Shown piece after piece: positions 1 through 9,540 of a DNA stretch of 64,000 bases. A program made the translations under genes and the position numbers. Every line of letters begins with the position of its first letter. Position 1 is the stretch's first letter. The stretch comes from Neonectria sp. B-13. Taxonomy: Eukaryota; Ascomycota; Sordariomycetes; Hypocreales; Nectriaceae. The stretch is taken from positions 1,426,001-1,490,000 of the forward strand of contig NOKP01000003.1 of the NCBI GenBank assembly GCA_002682825.1, read 5' to 3'. Below the pieces are notes generated by a model. It ran no database searches. It was not told the origin of the DNA and was given only the letters and a program-made list of their open reading frames with translations.

Positions 1-665
1 TCTTCCTCTCGATCCGTCGACAGAATCGGCCCGATAGCACCGCAAAGCCCAGCGAAGGGGAAGATACCACCCAACTTCAACTGAGCCACAACCCGGCTTT
101 CCTTATTTACCCCGTCATTTACGTCCTCTGCACCCTGCCGCTTGCACTTGGTCGTATCGCAACAATGGCCGGGGCCAACGTCCCGCTGGGTTACTTCTGC
201 TTCGCCGGTGCAATGATTGCCTCAAACGGCTCTTTCGACTGTCTCCTTTTCGGCACGACTCGTAACGTCATTATATTCTCGTCCAGATATGACCTCGATG
301 CCACGGACCTTGGTCTGAACACGTTTGCCTTTATGAAGACGCCAACGAACCGCCGTTACGGCAACGTCATCTCAATCCAGGGAGGCAAGCAAGGAAGCCA
401 GGGCAGCGATTCAACTGGCGGATGGTGGTTTTGGACGAGTCGAGGAGGAGGATCCGATCCAAGAGGTCGCAAGGGTATGACCAGGACGATCAGCCAAGAA
501 TCTTTGAGGGGGCCGGCGATACACATGGACACAGTCACTTCGGTTGTGGTGGAGGTCGACGATACAAAGGACCGCGATCCCAGATACCCAGATCCGTCGT
601 CAAGTTCAAGCCCTTCTGTAAATAGCACAGAGAAGGAATTTCGGAGGGTCATAACCAGAAGTTAA
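1..665 (+). CDS. Fungal integral membrane (7TM-type) protein, 3' part only
   Basis: The reading frame is open from base 3, so the gene starts outside the window; the first in-window ATG (165) is internal. The visible part is about 220 codons. It begins with a polar loop, then a helix around 'NPAFLIYPVIYVLCTLPLAL', then 'GRIATMAG' and a second hydrophobic helix, 'PLGYFCFAGAMIASNG'. After that comes 'LLFGTTRNVIIFSS' and a long polar, Gly/Ser/Asp-rich cytoplasmic tail. The helix-GRIA-helix-tail order is what I recall from the C-terminal two helices of a widespread fungal 7TM family related to cAMP-receptor-like/Pth11-type proteins. The ligand is unknown. The stop TAA is at 663-665. The tail is low-complexity and gives no catalytic motif. 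Alternative: any other polytopic fungal membrane protein. I am confident that it is coding and membrane-bound, less so of the subfamily. Confidence 0.65.
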   Translation, partial: FLSIRRQNRPDSTAKPSEGEDTTQLQLSHNPAFLIYPVIYVLCTLPLALGRIATMAGANVPLGYFCFAGAMIASNGSFDCLLFGTTRNVIIFSSRYDLDATDLGLNTFAFMKTPTNRRYGNVISIQGGKQGSQGSDSTGGWWFWTSRGGGSDPRGRKGMTRTISQESLRGPAIHMDTVTSVVVEVDDTKDRDPRYPDPSSSSSPSVNSTEKEFRRVITRS

Positions 666-1809
666 TATTGATGTACAATAATGATAGATGAATTACAATT
701 TTATACCGGCTGATAGGGAGGTCTCGTGCTTTCCGACTGTTGAAGTCTCTGGTGTGCTAATGATGAGCCCCTACTTAGTCTCCCTCTGACCGTACGACAG
801 TTGTTGAATAGTGGCAAAAGAACCTCATTGAAATAGCTTGAAAGGCTGATAAATATTGTCATCAAAGATGACAGTTGCCACCTATTGCCACAGACTTAGC
901 AAGCAGCTTTCAGTTGATTTCACATCGCACAAATACGGCATATAGACTTGCTCTGGAACCTCAAGCGGCGAGGAGGAGGACAGAAGAACATTAATATCCA
1001 TTTTTTCACTCTGATATCTGACACATAGGCTGAAGCCTAGTAAGAGATTCCGGTTTGGTACGACTTGGTTTACCGAACAGTAGGTAGGCTTAAAAGAGCA
1101 GTTGACGTGCTCAGTAATTGCAACCAATGCGATTATTGACCAATCCTTTCCCCTATGGTATAACGGTTAAGACACGTCCGTTACAACAGCCTTGTTTAAT
1201 AAACTGATGCTCAGCTCTTCAAAAATAGTAAATGAATCACTAAGAAAATGCTTCATTGTCTTTACTGGGTGGTAGGCGGGCTAAGTTAGAGGTCTACTTT
1301 GTGTAGAGTAATCGGGCAGGATTCGACTAAATTGCGAAGTAGATGGCAGCTGGTAAGGCCAGGACCGTGATGAATAACTTACTGTGTTACAATTCAGCAA
1401 GATGCCGAAGGGCATTGAGAAGTCTAAATTTGGCACGGCTACGGGAATCACCATTGTTTGTGTCTGGATTTGCGTCGTAAATATTCTAGGGCAGGGGAGT
1501 AAAGGGAGCAATACACAGGGACAGTCACGCTAGATAAATGCCGATTCTTCCTAAAGATTGAACTACCGTATGCTCATCCACCAAGGTCAGCCTTGCTGTC
1601 ATGAATATATGCAGCAGTCAAGTTCTTGCGAAAGTTTTTATTTGAGGGACGTGGACAAATGAAAATTGACTCTGCGGCCAATGTTCAATTGAGGCTGAAT
1701 GTTCGTTCAAGAAGCTAGTTCGGTGAAACTATCGCCTTTCCCATTACCTGCAACCTCGTGAAGCCCGCCGGGTCACCACTTGAAGCTTGTACATAGCTGC
1801 GCTTCTTCA
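666..1809. other. Intergenic, no supported gene
   Basis: This is AT-rich spacer between the 7TM gene tail and the 3' end of the aldehyde dehydrogenase. No open frame here has recognisable protein content. The only structured element noticed is a partial tRNA-like stretch near 1151-1195, listed separately. Confidence 0.6.
1151..1195 (+). pseudogene. Possible truncated tRNA-like relic (5' half)
   Basis: The stretch 'TGGTATAACGGTTAAGAC' fits the pol III box A / D-arm consensus (TRGYNNARNNG), and 'CACGTCCGTT' follows, as in the anticodon arm of fungal tRNA-Val/Asp types. The anticodon stem does not close, and no box B (GGTTCRANYCC) follows within 80 bp. At best this is a fragment; it may also be chance. 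Confidence 0.22.
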
Positions 1810-3381
1810 CTATTCTATCTGCAACATCATGTTGATGTGGATGGTTTTGGCCTGCAGGTAGCCCTTCAAACCCTCACTGCCTCCTTCGCGCCCGATCCCG
1901 CTCTCCTTCCAACCTCCGAATGACGTCGATTTATTCGGGATAAAGCCGGTGTTGATGCCGATCGTGCCCACTTCAATCTGGCCAGCAACACGTAGTGCTC
2001 GAGCAATGTCTGACGTGTAGATGGTTGCTATATCTGTGTGAGTCATGGCCGTTCAGCTGAGGTTGAGAGACGAAGAACTTACATCCCAGTCCGAAACGTG
2101 AGTCGTTGGCCAGCTCGATAACCTCCTCCTCGGTCTTGAATGTCCGCACACAAAGCACAGGACCAAAGATCTCCTCAGTATACACCCTACTCTTGAGGCC
2201 AGGGTTCAAGAGGATGGTTGGTTGCAGAAACGTTCCCTTGTCCCCGATTCTTTCACCCCCTGCCAGTACCTCGATCCCTTCCGCCTTACTGCTGTCCACA
2301 AAGCCCTTGACATGATCGAAGTGCTTCTTGTCTGCCAATGGACCGAAGACCGTCTGTTCTGATGATGGGTCGCCCATCTTGGTGACAGCATCCTCAAAGG
2401 CCGCCTTCAGAGCCTGGATGAAGTTCGGGGCGATGTCCTCTTGAACCAGTACTCGTGATGCTGCGACACATACTTGGCCTGAGTTTCGGAGGAAAGTGGT
2501 ACTGCTGTGATATATCGCGTTGGTAATATTGGCGTCGTTGAAGATAATTGCGGGAGACTTGCCACCTAGCTCAAGCGTGACCCGTTTGAGATTGGACTTT
2601 GTCGCCGCGAGCTGTACGGCTCGACCTGTAGCAACGGAGCCGGTGAAGGCAACCTTGGCAATGTCCATGTGACTGGCGAGGAGAGCGCCAACCTTGCCGG
2701 CCCCGGCAAGAACGTTGATAACACCCGGTGGGAAGCCGGCTTCCTGTATGAGCTGCCCATATTGGCAGAGGGCAATTGGCGTCTTCTCGCTGGACTTGAG
2801 AACAAAGGTGTTGCCGGCAGCTACCGCTGGGGCAGCTTTCCACGAGGTCTGTAGGTGAGAGCCATTCCAGGCACAGATGCCGGCACAGACTCCCAGCGGC
2901 TCGTATTGTACAATCTTGTACACATTGTCCGCGTCTGGCGTAAGACACTCCCCCGCGATCTTGCTTGCCGCTCCGGCATAGTACCGCCAGATACTGATGG
3001 CAATACCTAAGTTCGCACGCGCCGTGCCGATGGGCTGCCCCATAGCTTTGCCTTCGAGAGAAGCTAGTCGCTCAACATTCGCCTCGAGAAGGTCCGCAAA
3101 CTTGTTCATGATCACCCCACGTCTAAGGGCAGCAGTCGCCTTCCAACCCGGAAAAGCAGCCCGTGCCGCCGTGACTGCAGCGTCGACATCAGCCTCACTC
3201 GCGACTTGGATCTTGTCGGCGACGACAGAATCATCATTCGGGCTATGGATGGTCAAGGTATCGCCGGTCGACGAAGGCACATACTAGACGAGCAGAGGAT
3301 GAGCGAGTCGTCTCTCTTGCGTAACGGATGGCAGATTTCACTTACCTTGCCATTGATGAACAAATTGGATTCGAAAGACAT
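1810..3381 (-). CDS. NAD(P)-dependent aldehyde dehydrogenase (ALDH superfamily)
   Basis: It oxidises an aldehyde to the acid with NAD(P)+, probably in the cytosol. Three exons: 3381-3346 (12 codons, MSFESNLFINGK), 3283-2083 and 2033-1810. The introns are 3345-3284 (62 bp) and 2082-2034 (49 bp), both GT..AG, and the frame closes to 486 aa, the normal ALDH length. Motifs seen: the NAD-fold stretch 'CAWNGSHLQTSWKAAPA' (normally PWNFP), 'FTGSVATGRAV' for the Rossmann loop, the general base Glu in 'LELGGKSP', the catalytic Cys in 'GQVCVAASR', and the C-terminal 'SFGGWKESGIGREGG'. All catalytic residues are present, so it should be active. It is divergent from the neighbouring alcohol dehydrogenase over a 574-bp shared promoter, which suggests a two-step alcohol-aldehyde-acid oxidation. 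The substrate is unknown; aliphatic, aromatic or semialdehyde substrates are all possible. Splicing is decisive at the N-terminus because the main exon has no ATG start. Confidence 0.92.
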
Positions 3382-3955
3382 GTTGAGAGATCTTTTTGCA
3401 CTGGAGATGAAACGTGGAATAGATATCGGATAGCAAGGAGCTCAGAGAGGGCACGTTTACTCAACCTTGATAAGGACGCTGCCTTGAGCGAGCTCGATGC
3501 TCAAGTAATTGAATCTGCGGACACAAACAGCCGCAAGTTTCCGCCTCTGGCACTCGTGACTCCTCAAGATGCCGCCCTTAACCGGCGCCTGAGATAAGTG
3601 TCCGGTAGTAATAGGCTCTCGGCTCATGACCTCTGTGGCCGATGGCTCTGGGACAAAAGCCACGATCCATACGCTGGCCGGGACGGTGAACATGCGCCGC
3701 GCCGTTCGCGCCGCCATCTGGGGCATCCCGCGGGGAGGTGGGGCTCCCTCGCTCAACCCGCCGACCGTGTCCGAAGTCCGGGGCGACGGCGGTAGCCTCA
3801 CAATTCCTCGGCCCGTGGAACAGCGGAGGTCCATCTTGCGCCGAGCCAACCTGTCACTGGCAGAAATGTTAAAAGCAAACAGCCCTCTCAGCGTTTAGTC
3901 TTGGTTGGACAACTACTTTACCTTCTCCATTATCTTCAACAGCAAATACGAAACC
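3382..3955. promoter_or_regulatory. Shared divergent promoter of ALDH and ADH
   Basis: This 574-bp spacer separates the two divergent start codons. It contains GATGCCG at 3568-3574, followed after 6 bp by CCGG, then a second CCGG at 3602-3605. CGG triplets are the usual half-sites of Zn2Cys6 activators. The same GATGCCG word occurs in two other divergent promoters of this island (12600, 20378). That this is a regulator site is inference. Confidence 0.45.
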
Positions 3956-5026
3956 ATGGCAGCAACACAACACGCTTGGGCCGTCGTTGAGCATGGCAAG
4001 CCCCTTCAGAAGATCGAGATCCCTATTCCGGAGCCCACTGGGACCGAGGTCTTGATAAAGGTCACTCACTGTGGAGTGTGCCATTCCGATTTGCACTTCT
4101 GGGAAGGCTTCTACGATTTGGGTGGTGGAAAGCGCATGTACGTCAAGGACCGAGGTGCCACGTTGCCCCGAGCCCCAGGCCATGAGATCCTTGGTACTGT
4201 GGTAAAACACGGGCCCGATGCGGATCCCACGACGGTATCTATTGGCTCTAGCAGAACAGTCTACCCATGGGTTGGCTGCCAGAAATGTGGCCGTTGCAAA
4301 GATGGGGACGACAATCTCTGCATGGCCCAGAACATCCGGGGCATCTTCGCCAACGGCGGATTCGCCCAGTACATCACTGTGCCTCACGCTCGATATCTGG
4401 TCGATTACGGCAACGTGGATCCTTCCATCGCCTGTACCTTCGGCTGCTCTGGGCTCACTGTCTTGAGCTCGATCCAAAAGCTGCAGCCCTTGAGGCCAGA
4501 AGAACCGATCTTGTTGATTGGTGCAGGTGGACTTGGCTTAGCTTGTATAGCGATGCTCCAGGCTCTGGGCCACAAGAACATTGTTACGGCCGATATCTCG
4601 GCTGAAAAACGTCAGGCAGCCCTCGACGCTGGCACGACCGCGGTTGTGGATAGCAGGGCTGAAGACCCTGTCAAGGAAGCTATTCAGGCTGCCGGAGGGC
4701 CTCTGGCCGGGGCTATCGACTTTGTCTGCAGCAAGCAAACAGCGGAATTCGCGATGGCTTCCATTGGAAAGGGTGGTAAAGTGATCGCGGTAGGGATCAT
4801 GGGAGGGGAGATGAGTCTGTCGCTGGTTCCTTTCACCTTCGGCGCCAAATCACTTATTGGAAACATTACCGGAACGCCTCAGCACCTTCGCGATGTTGCT
4901 GAGATTGCCCAGAGCGGGAAGTTGAGCCCAATTCCAATCACCGAGGTTCCATGGGATCAAGCGAACGATGCACTTCAGCAGCTTCATGCGGGCAAGGTTA
5001 CAGGAAGATTGGTCCTGATCCATTAG
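3956..5026 (+). CDS. Zinc-dependent alcohol dehydrogenase (MDR family)
   Basis: An NAD(P)-dependent oxidation of an alcohol (or the reverse). Single exon, 356 aa. I chose the ATG at 3956 because it sits in ACCATGGC, a strong initiation context, and starts the usual N-terminus 'MAATQHAWAVVEHGKPL'; the frame is open 51 bp further upstream but without ATG. GroES-like domain: catalytic zinc ligands Cys in 'GVCHSDLHFW' and His-Glu in 'GHEILG'. The structural zinc loop is intact with four cysteines in 'CQKCGRCKDGDDNLC'. Rossmann domain: 'IGAGGLGLACIAML' followed by 'ADIS', whose acidic residue favours NAD over NADP. The overall architecture resembles bacterial and fungal secondary/aryl alcohol dehydrogenases. 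Its neighbour in divergent orientation is an ALDH, which supports sequential oxidation of one substrate. The substrate cannot be read from the sequence. Confidence 0.93.
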   Translation: MAATQHAWAVVEHGKPLQKIEIPIPEPTGTEVLIKVTHCGVCHSDLHFWEGFYDLGGGKRMYVKDRGATLPRAPGHEILGTVVKHGPDADPTTVSIGSSRTVYPWVGCQKCGRCKDGDDNLCMAQNIRGIFANGGFAQYITVPHARYLVDYGNVDPSIACTFGCSGLTVLSSIQKLQPLRPEEPILLIGAGGLGLACIAMLQALGHKNIVTADISAEKRQAALDAGTTAVVDSRAEDPVKEAIQAAGGPLAGAIDFVCSKQTAEFAMASIGKGGKVIAVGIMGGEMSLSLVPFTFGAKSLIGNITGTPQHLRDVAEIAQSGKLSPIPITEVPWDQANDALQQLHAGKVTGRLVLIH

Positions 5027-5946
5027 AAACGCCAATGTGAGCTAAGGTTTTCAGACTGTTATCATAGTTCAATACATATTGTTTTCACAAGAGCTGTAAA
5101 CTGAGTGATTCGTTGCTTAAGGTTTCGGTAATGCAGTCTTGATACATGTCAGGAAACGTAGTGCTTGTAACAGGTAATTGATGGAAGGGTAGCTGTAGAT
5201 CCTGAGGCACGCCCTCACTGCACGACCCGACGTCAGGGGCTGTCGCCACTGGAATTGCGGGGAACAACTGTAGTCTACTCGATGGCGAGCATCGGGCCAC
5301 GTGCAAGTTTGCCGTCCCCCACCTGTTCCCCAACCCCAGCTGTATTTCGGGATCTGTATCTATCAGCTTGGCCCATCTGAGTCACTCAGCTGGTGAATGT
5401 GTCAAATCACCCCCGCAAGCGGAGTGGGAAACAACAACATGCAAAGAGTGAGCGCCGTTCCAAAGGATTGGGACACTAGCAAGGATTCCCAGCCCCATCC
5501 CTAAACGACATGATCCTCAGGTCTTCGGCCAGATGTTGCCACGCCGTGATTGCTGGATGGAAACCCACATGATCCACCTGAAGGCAGCTTGTGCACCAAA
5601 CGGACCTCCCGTTCATCAGGACTCGGCCTGAGTTCTCGTCCCAATGGTAGTTCTGCTCCTCGGTTCTCAGACTCGGCCGCCATGCCCAGCTGGGTACGAT
5701 TAACCCAATGACTGCCGGGCGCTGGAGCCTACAGCGTGAAACTTACAACCACGGAGAGATGGCTTGTAGCCAGCTTGCCGATAACACCGATAAACACCGC
5801 GACGGTGAATAATGGGACCACTGCCGACGTCTACTTGAAGGAAGAACACCATTACCAAGTATAAATTGGAAATATCGCCCCCTCATCTTGGTCGCGCCCG
5901 CACCTGGACCTCTAAACTAATAGCGCGTTCGCTCTCTATCTTGGCC
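5027..5946. promoter_or_regulatory. Intergenic; upstream region of the aminotransferase with TATA box
   Basis: This 920-bp spacer lies between ADH and the aminotransferase. TATAAATT at 5860-5867 lies about 80 bp upstream of the chosen ATG (5947) and is a plausible core promoter. Nothing else is recognisable; reading frames here lack homology. Confidence 0.45.
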
Positions 5947-7304
5947 ATGTCTTCAGAGTTGCCGTCCACTTCGGCTTTCAAGCCTGCTGATTTTATCCCC
6001 GCCGATGTTCAGTTCGATCTGACAAGACGTTATCTCGCTGACCCGGACCTGAGCAAGATCAACCTGGGCCAGGGTACCTATCGCGACGAGACCGGACAGC
6101 CATGGGTACTCCCGTCGGTAAGAATGGCCAAGGCCAGCCTCGGCGACTTTAATCACGAGTACTTGCCGATTGCTGGCTTCAAGCCGTTTTTGGACGAAGC
6201 AACAAAACTCCTCTTCGAAGGCACCCAAGTGCTAGCTGAAGATAGGGTAGGGCAATCTCCCAGGGGTGTTAGTAGGCCGGTTATGCTGACAGCTCCCGCC
6301 CCGGACCAGGTCGCGTCATGCCAGTCTCTTTCTGGAACAGGCGCTCTTCTTCTCATCGGGCTCACGTTGAGGAAAATCAGTAACGCTCCTAGAACCATTT
6401 ACGTATCGGATCCAACATGGATCAACCACCACCTAATGTTCACTACTATCGGCTTCGAAGTCGAGAAGATCCCTTTCTACAAGGACGGAGCGTTCGACTT
6501 TGACACGTATATACAAACGCTTAAAACCACGAAGCCGGGTTCCGCAATCATCCTCCACACGTGTGCTCACAACCCGACTGGTTGTGATCCAACAAGGGAT
6601 CAGTGGAAGACCATCGGCTCTATAATAGTAGAGAGGGAACTATTTTCAATCTTCGATTCCGCATACCTGGGGTTCAACTCGGGTTCTTTTCACGAAGATG
6701 CCTGGCCTATCCGCTACTTCCTAGAGCACCTTCGGGTCGAACTCGCTGTGTGTCTCTCAATGTCTAAGAACATGGGACTTTATGGGGAGCGTATTGGCGT
6801 CGTGACTTGTGCGCTCTCGTCATCTTCCGCGGCTCGGGTCGCCAAGTCCGTTTTGGTAAACGTGCAGCGGTCAACTATAACTGCACCTCCAGCGTACGGG
6901 GCTCGAGTAGCTGCTGCAGTTCTAGGGACGCCGTCGATCAAGCAACAGTGGGAAAAGGACTTGATTGTCATGTCTAGTCGCATTCGCGTCATGCGCCAGC
7001 GGCTCTACGAGGAGCTTTTGCGCCTTCAGACACCTGGGGACTGGTCTCATATAATCAGCCAGTCTGGCATGTTTGCATACCTTGGCATTACCAAGCCCCA
7101 GATTCACCATCTCGAAGGTAAGTAAAATCGAGAATGACAGGTTTTCTGTAAACCCATGGATTTGATGCGAACTGACCGAGAACAACAGAACAATTTCACA
7201 TCTACATGGTTGAAACGTCCCGACTGTCTGTGGCGGGATTGAATGAACTCAATATCGATCAGTTTGCGAAGGCACTAGATCAAACAGTCCGAACAATTCA
7301 ATAG
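5947..7304 (+). CDS. Aspartate-aminotransferase-like PLP enzyme (class I/II)
   Basis: It transfers an amino group between an L-amino acid and a 2-oxo acid using PLP. Two exons: 5947-7117 and 7189-7304, with a 71-bp intron; 428 aa, normal for the AAT I-alpha family. Residues seen: 'INLGQGTYRDETGQPWVLPSVR' region near the N-terminus, 'SGTGALL' for the phosphate site (about 129-135), 'HTCAHNPTG' (Asn of the PLP ring contact), Asp237 and Tyr240 in 'FDSAYLGF', Schiff-base Lys274 in 'SMSKNMGLYGERIG', and the substrate-carboxylate Arg in 'ETSRLSVAGLN' on exon 2. The start is the ATG at 5947, giving 'MSSELPSTSAFKPADFIPAD'; the frame is open further upstream but only to non-ATG codons. The segment around residues 97-125 is longer than in housekeeping AATs. 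With no mitochondrial presequence obvious and its place among other amino-acid enzymes, a specialised rather than housekeeping role is likely. Substrate choice is inference. Confidence 0.9.
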
Positions 7305-7959
7305 TTGATGAACTTGACGCATCTGTACAAATCAAAGTCTTAAAGCATCTATAACTTTGTGGCGGTTCCATGGCACGGGTAAAACTTGTACAACGCCATG
7401 TTCGTGGATGATGATTCAAAGAATCTAGACATGGTCAAGCATTTGGCGTTTCGTGAGCTCCTAGTCGGAGATTTTCCCAAAATGATACTGATTTGACCTA
7501 ATCCATGCCGGGTCTCGGTCAAGCAAGTTGAGAACATCTTATAGGCTTTCCATTGCGAGTACCGTGTGACAACTCCATGAGCATATTGCGTGGTTGGAAC
7601 TTGCTTTCAACGCCACTCGACTGGTAACTCTTGATCCAGTTTGGGAAGTAATTTGTTACATGGTACCTTGTGGTCGCTGGATGGATACTCCATGCCAAGG
7701 TGAGGGAATGCCGCAGACTTCCCCACGGGGTAGAGAGAGGCCAGAGGAGGATGGCTAGACCCAAAAGCAATGATATCTTCTTCATTTTCTACCTGTGCAA
7801 TTCCTCCTATATCTGCTGTGCTTGACGACTTAGACCAACTTCTGATTTACAAAAGACATGATTCTGACACAATTTCAATGGCTGGTACGCAAACTCAACT
7901 GGTAATAATGCTTCTACTCGCTTCGGTGTCCTTATTTCAATTTAAAACGCTGTCCCGGT
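7305..7959. other. Intergenic, no supported gene
   Basis: The spacer between the aminotransferase and the permease relic. A short minus-strand frame (7519-7785) begins with a signal-peptide-like hydrophobic stretch, but nothing supports expression and the composition is that of spacer. Confidence 0.5.
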
Positions 7960-8830
7960 ATTCATCTAGCCTGTAGCGATCCCCGAAGTTGATTCTTTCT
8001 GTCTCTTCTACTTTGGTCAACTCTGCTCCGAATACCCTGCAGCCTTCATACTGAGCCCTTTCCGTCTTGCAACCTTTGTTGGGATAACTATTGTTATCTG
8101 GTGGGAGTTGAGATGGCAATAGGTGCAACCCAGAACTGACCTCCAAGGCATCGTAGCGGCTCGCTTTTTTCTTGGATTTGCAGAAGCTTGTGTGTCTCCT
8201 GATTTCATCATCACCACCTCGAATGAGTGCAAGCGACGCGAGCACCCAATGCTCGTTGCTACATAGGTTTCCATGAACGAAATCAGCCAGGTTGTCGGCG
8301 CATTAATTATGTACGCGGTAGGCTATGTAGACATGGCCTTCTATATTACCCTTACTACCCCTATCCTCAAGGTTCTTTGTATCTCTTCTTTGGAACAATA
8401 TATTTTACCCACCTCGCTAGTTTTCGGTCCTTGTGATCAACGGGTTCGGTTATTGGAAGTATCAGTCCATGCTTGTCGGTCTCCTATCAACTAAATCACT
8501 GTTCGGATTTCAGCGCTTGCTCCCAGATATTTTCCTGGCACCCGGGTTTATACAGCTATGGGCTCTCATGTGCGTCAGATATTGGTTTAGTTATTTTGGT
8601 TGCCCTTTCAGTTGGAGATAGCGCACGGGGTATTGTTGCTGCTACTTGGCTGTCGGCGTGTTGCTCCACCCTCATCTCCAGCACTGCATCTCTCACGGCG
8701 AGTAACGTCAAAAGCAACACTAAGAAGAGTGTTGTAAGCGGAGGCTTTGCAATGAAGCCGTTCAATAATGATCTGCCCCAAATAGATCACTATTGCCTGT
8801 GCAGTACACGCTCAAGATAAATCATTTTGA
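7960..8830 (+). pseudogene. Decayed Dal5-type (allantoate permease family) MFS transporter
   Basis: Fragments of a major-facilitator transporter lie in order but in different frames with stops. Around 8015-8095 the reading 'YFGQLCSEYPAAFILSPF' matches the family's 'YFGYLAFEYPASFLLQRF' region. At 8168-8330 'FFLGFAEACVSPDFIITT', then 'KRREHPMLVAT', an in-frame TAG, and 'ISQVVGALIMYAVGYVDM' correspond to the TM4-TM5 region. At 8622-8745 'GIVAATWLSACCS' and 'LTASNVKSNTKKSVVSGGF' correspond to the conserved late loop that in Dal5-like proteins precedes 'FIGYCVGNIIGPQ'. The rest is frameshifted and the C-terminus is lost. It cannot make a transporter. It suggests the island once carried a dedicated anion/ureide/dipeptide-type permease. 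The family call is firm from motif order; the exact limits are approximate. Confidence 0.72.
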
Positions 8831-8934
8831 ACTCTCGGCCCATGATGCAAATCCGACTGATACTGTTTGCGCACAACCCATCCTAATAAATCTCGAGATT
8901 AAGTGAAGATACCAATCATGTAGTTGTGCATTCT

Positions 8935-9540
8935 CTAAATAAACCCCCGAAGGTTGGCTGTATGAATACCAGTAAGCCAGATGCTAGCCATCTTCTTGTA
9001 CCCTACATCGCCAGGGTGCGTACCGTCAACGAGATCGCCAACTTGAGGTCCATTAGAGCTATGCATATCCGCAAGGACAATTCTATGTTGCGCAGCTGCC
9101 TTCAACTTAACCAACCCCCGAATCTGGTCATTGATAAAGAGAACTCGCAAGTTGACCTCCTTATCAGCGTTTACGAGTAACGTCGAGAGAATGACTGTCG
9201 AAGAGGGAGAATTTTGCCACAGATATTCCAGCATGTTACTCATCCGCTTGCTAAAGTCTTCGAGTTGATAATTCTGGATACAGTCGTTGGATCCAGCGTT
9301 GATTGTAAAGACATTAGGCAATGAAGTAGCGACGGATCTTCGGGCCTTGGTCTCGATCTGATCTAGCCTATAGCCACGCCATCCCTCATTGTCGTTGTTA
9401 TTCATGGTGCCTGACATGCGGGACCCAACAAACGAGACTCGGTAGCCGTTAGATAGAAGCATATCCAGAAGCGCCTTTCGATACCCGTTGCCATCTGAAG
9501 ATCCCATACCGTACGTGAGAGAGCCACCTAGCGGCATAAG
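8935..9540 (-). CDS. SGNH-family hydrolase/esterase, 5' end unresolved
   Basis: A predicted serine esterase/lipase-like enzyme. The core frame gives about 201 aa from the in-frame ATG at 9540 ('MPLGGSLTYGMGSSDGNGYR'). Conserved blocks: the block I Ser in 'GGSLTYG' (usually GDS; the Asp is replaced by Gly), block III 'NAGSNDC' (GxND), and block V 'DGTHPGDVGY' with the catalytic Asp and His. The 'GSRMSGTMNNNDNEGWRG' stretch is typical of fungal members. The frame stays open upstream to 'RIKTPLRLMPLGG', so an upstream exon is expected. A branch-like TTTACTAAC and CTCGTAG acceptor lie near 9600 and 9580 on this strand, and candidate 5' coding sequence extends to about 9867, but I could not splice it cleanly in frame. 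It may be a gene with an unusual first exon or an N-terminally damaged one. Secretion cannot be judged without the true start. Confidence 0.7.
   Translation of the reverse strand, partial: LMPLGGSLTYGMGSSDGNGYRKALLDMLLSNGYRVSFVGSRMSGTMNNNDNEGWRGYRLDQIETKARRSVATSLPNVFTINAGSNDCIQNYQLEDFSKRMSNMLEYLWQNSPSSTVILSTLLVNADKEVNLRVLFINDQIRGLVKLKAAAQHRIVLADMHSSNGPQVGDLVDGTHPGDVGYKKMASIWLTGIHTANLRGFI

Noticed and set aside
6240..6290. Hidden intron in the aminotransferase insertion (GTAGGG..GACAG)
   Set aside because: Its removal would shift the frame; the exon reads through with intact downstream motifs.
7519..7785. Minus-strand frame starting with a signal-peptide-like sequence
   Set aside because: Composition and lack of any domain suggest a chance hydrophobic run in spacer DNA.
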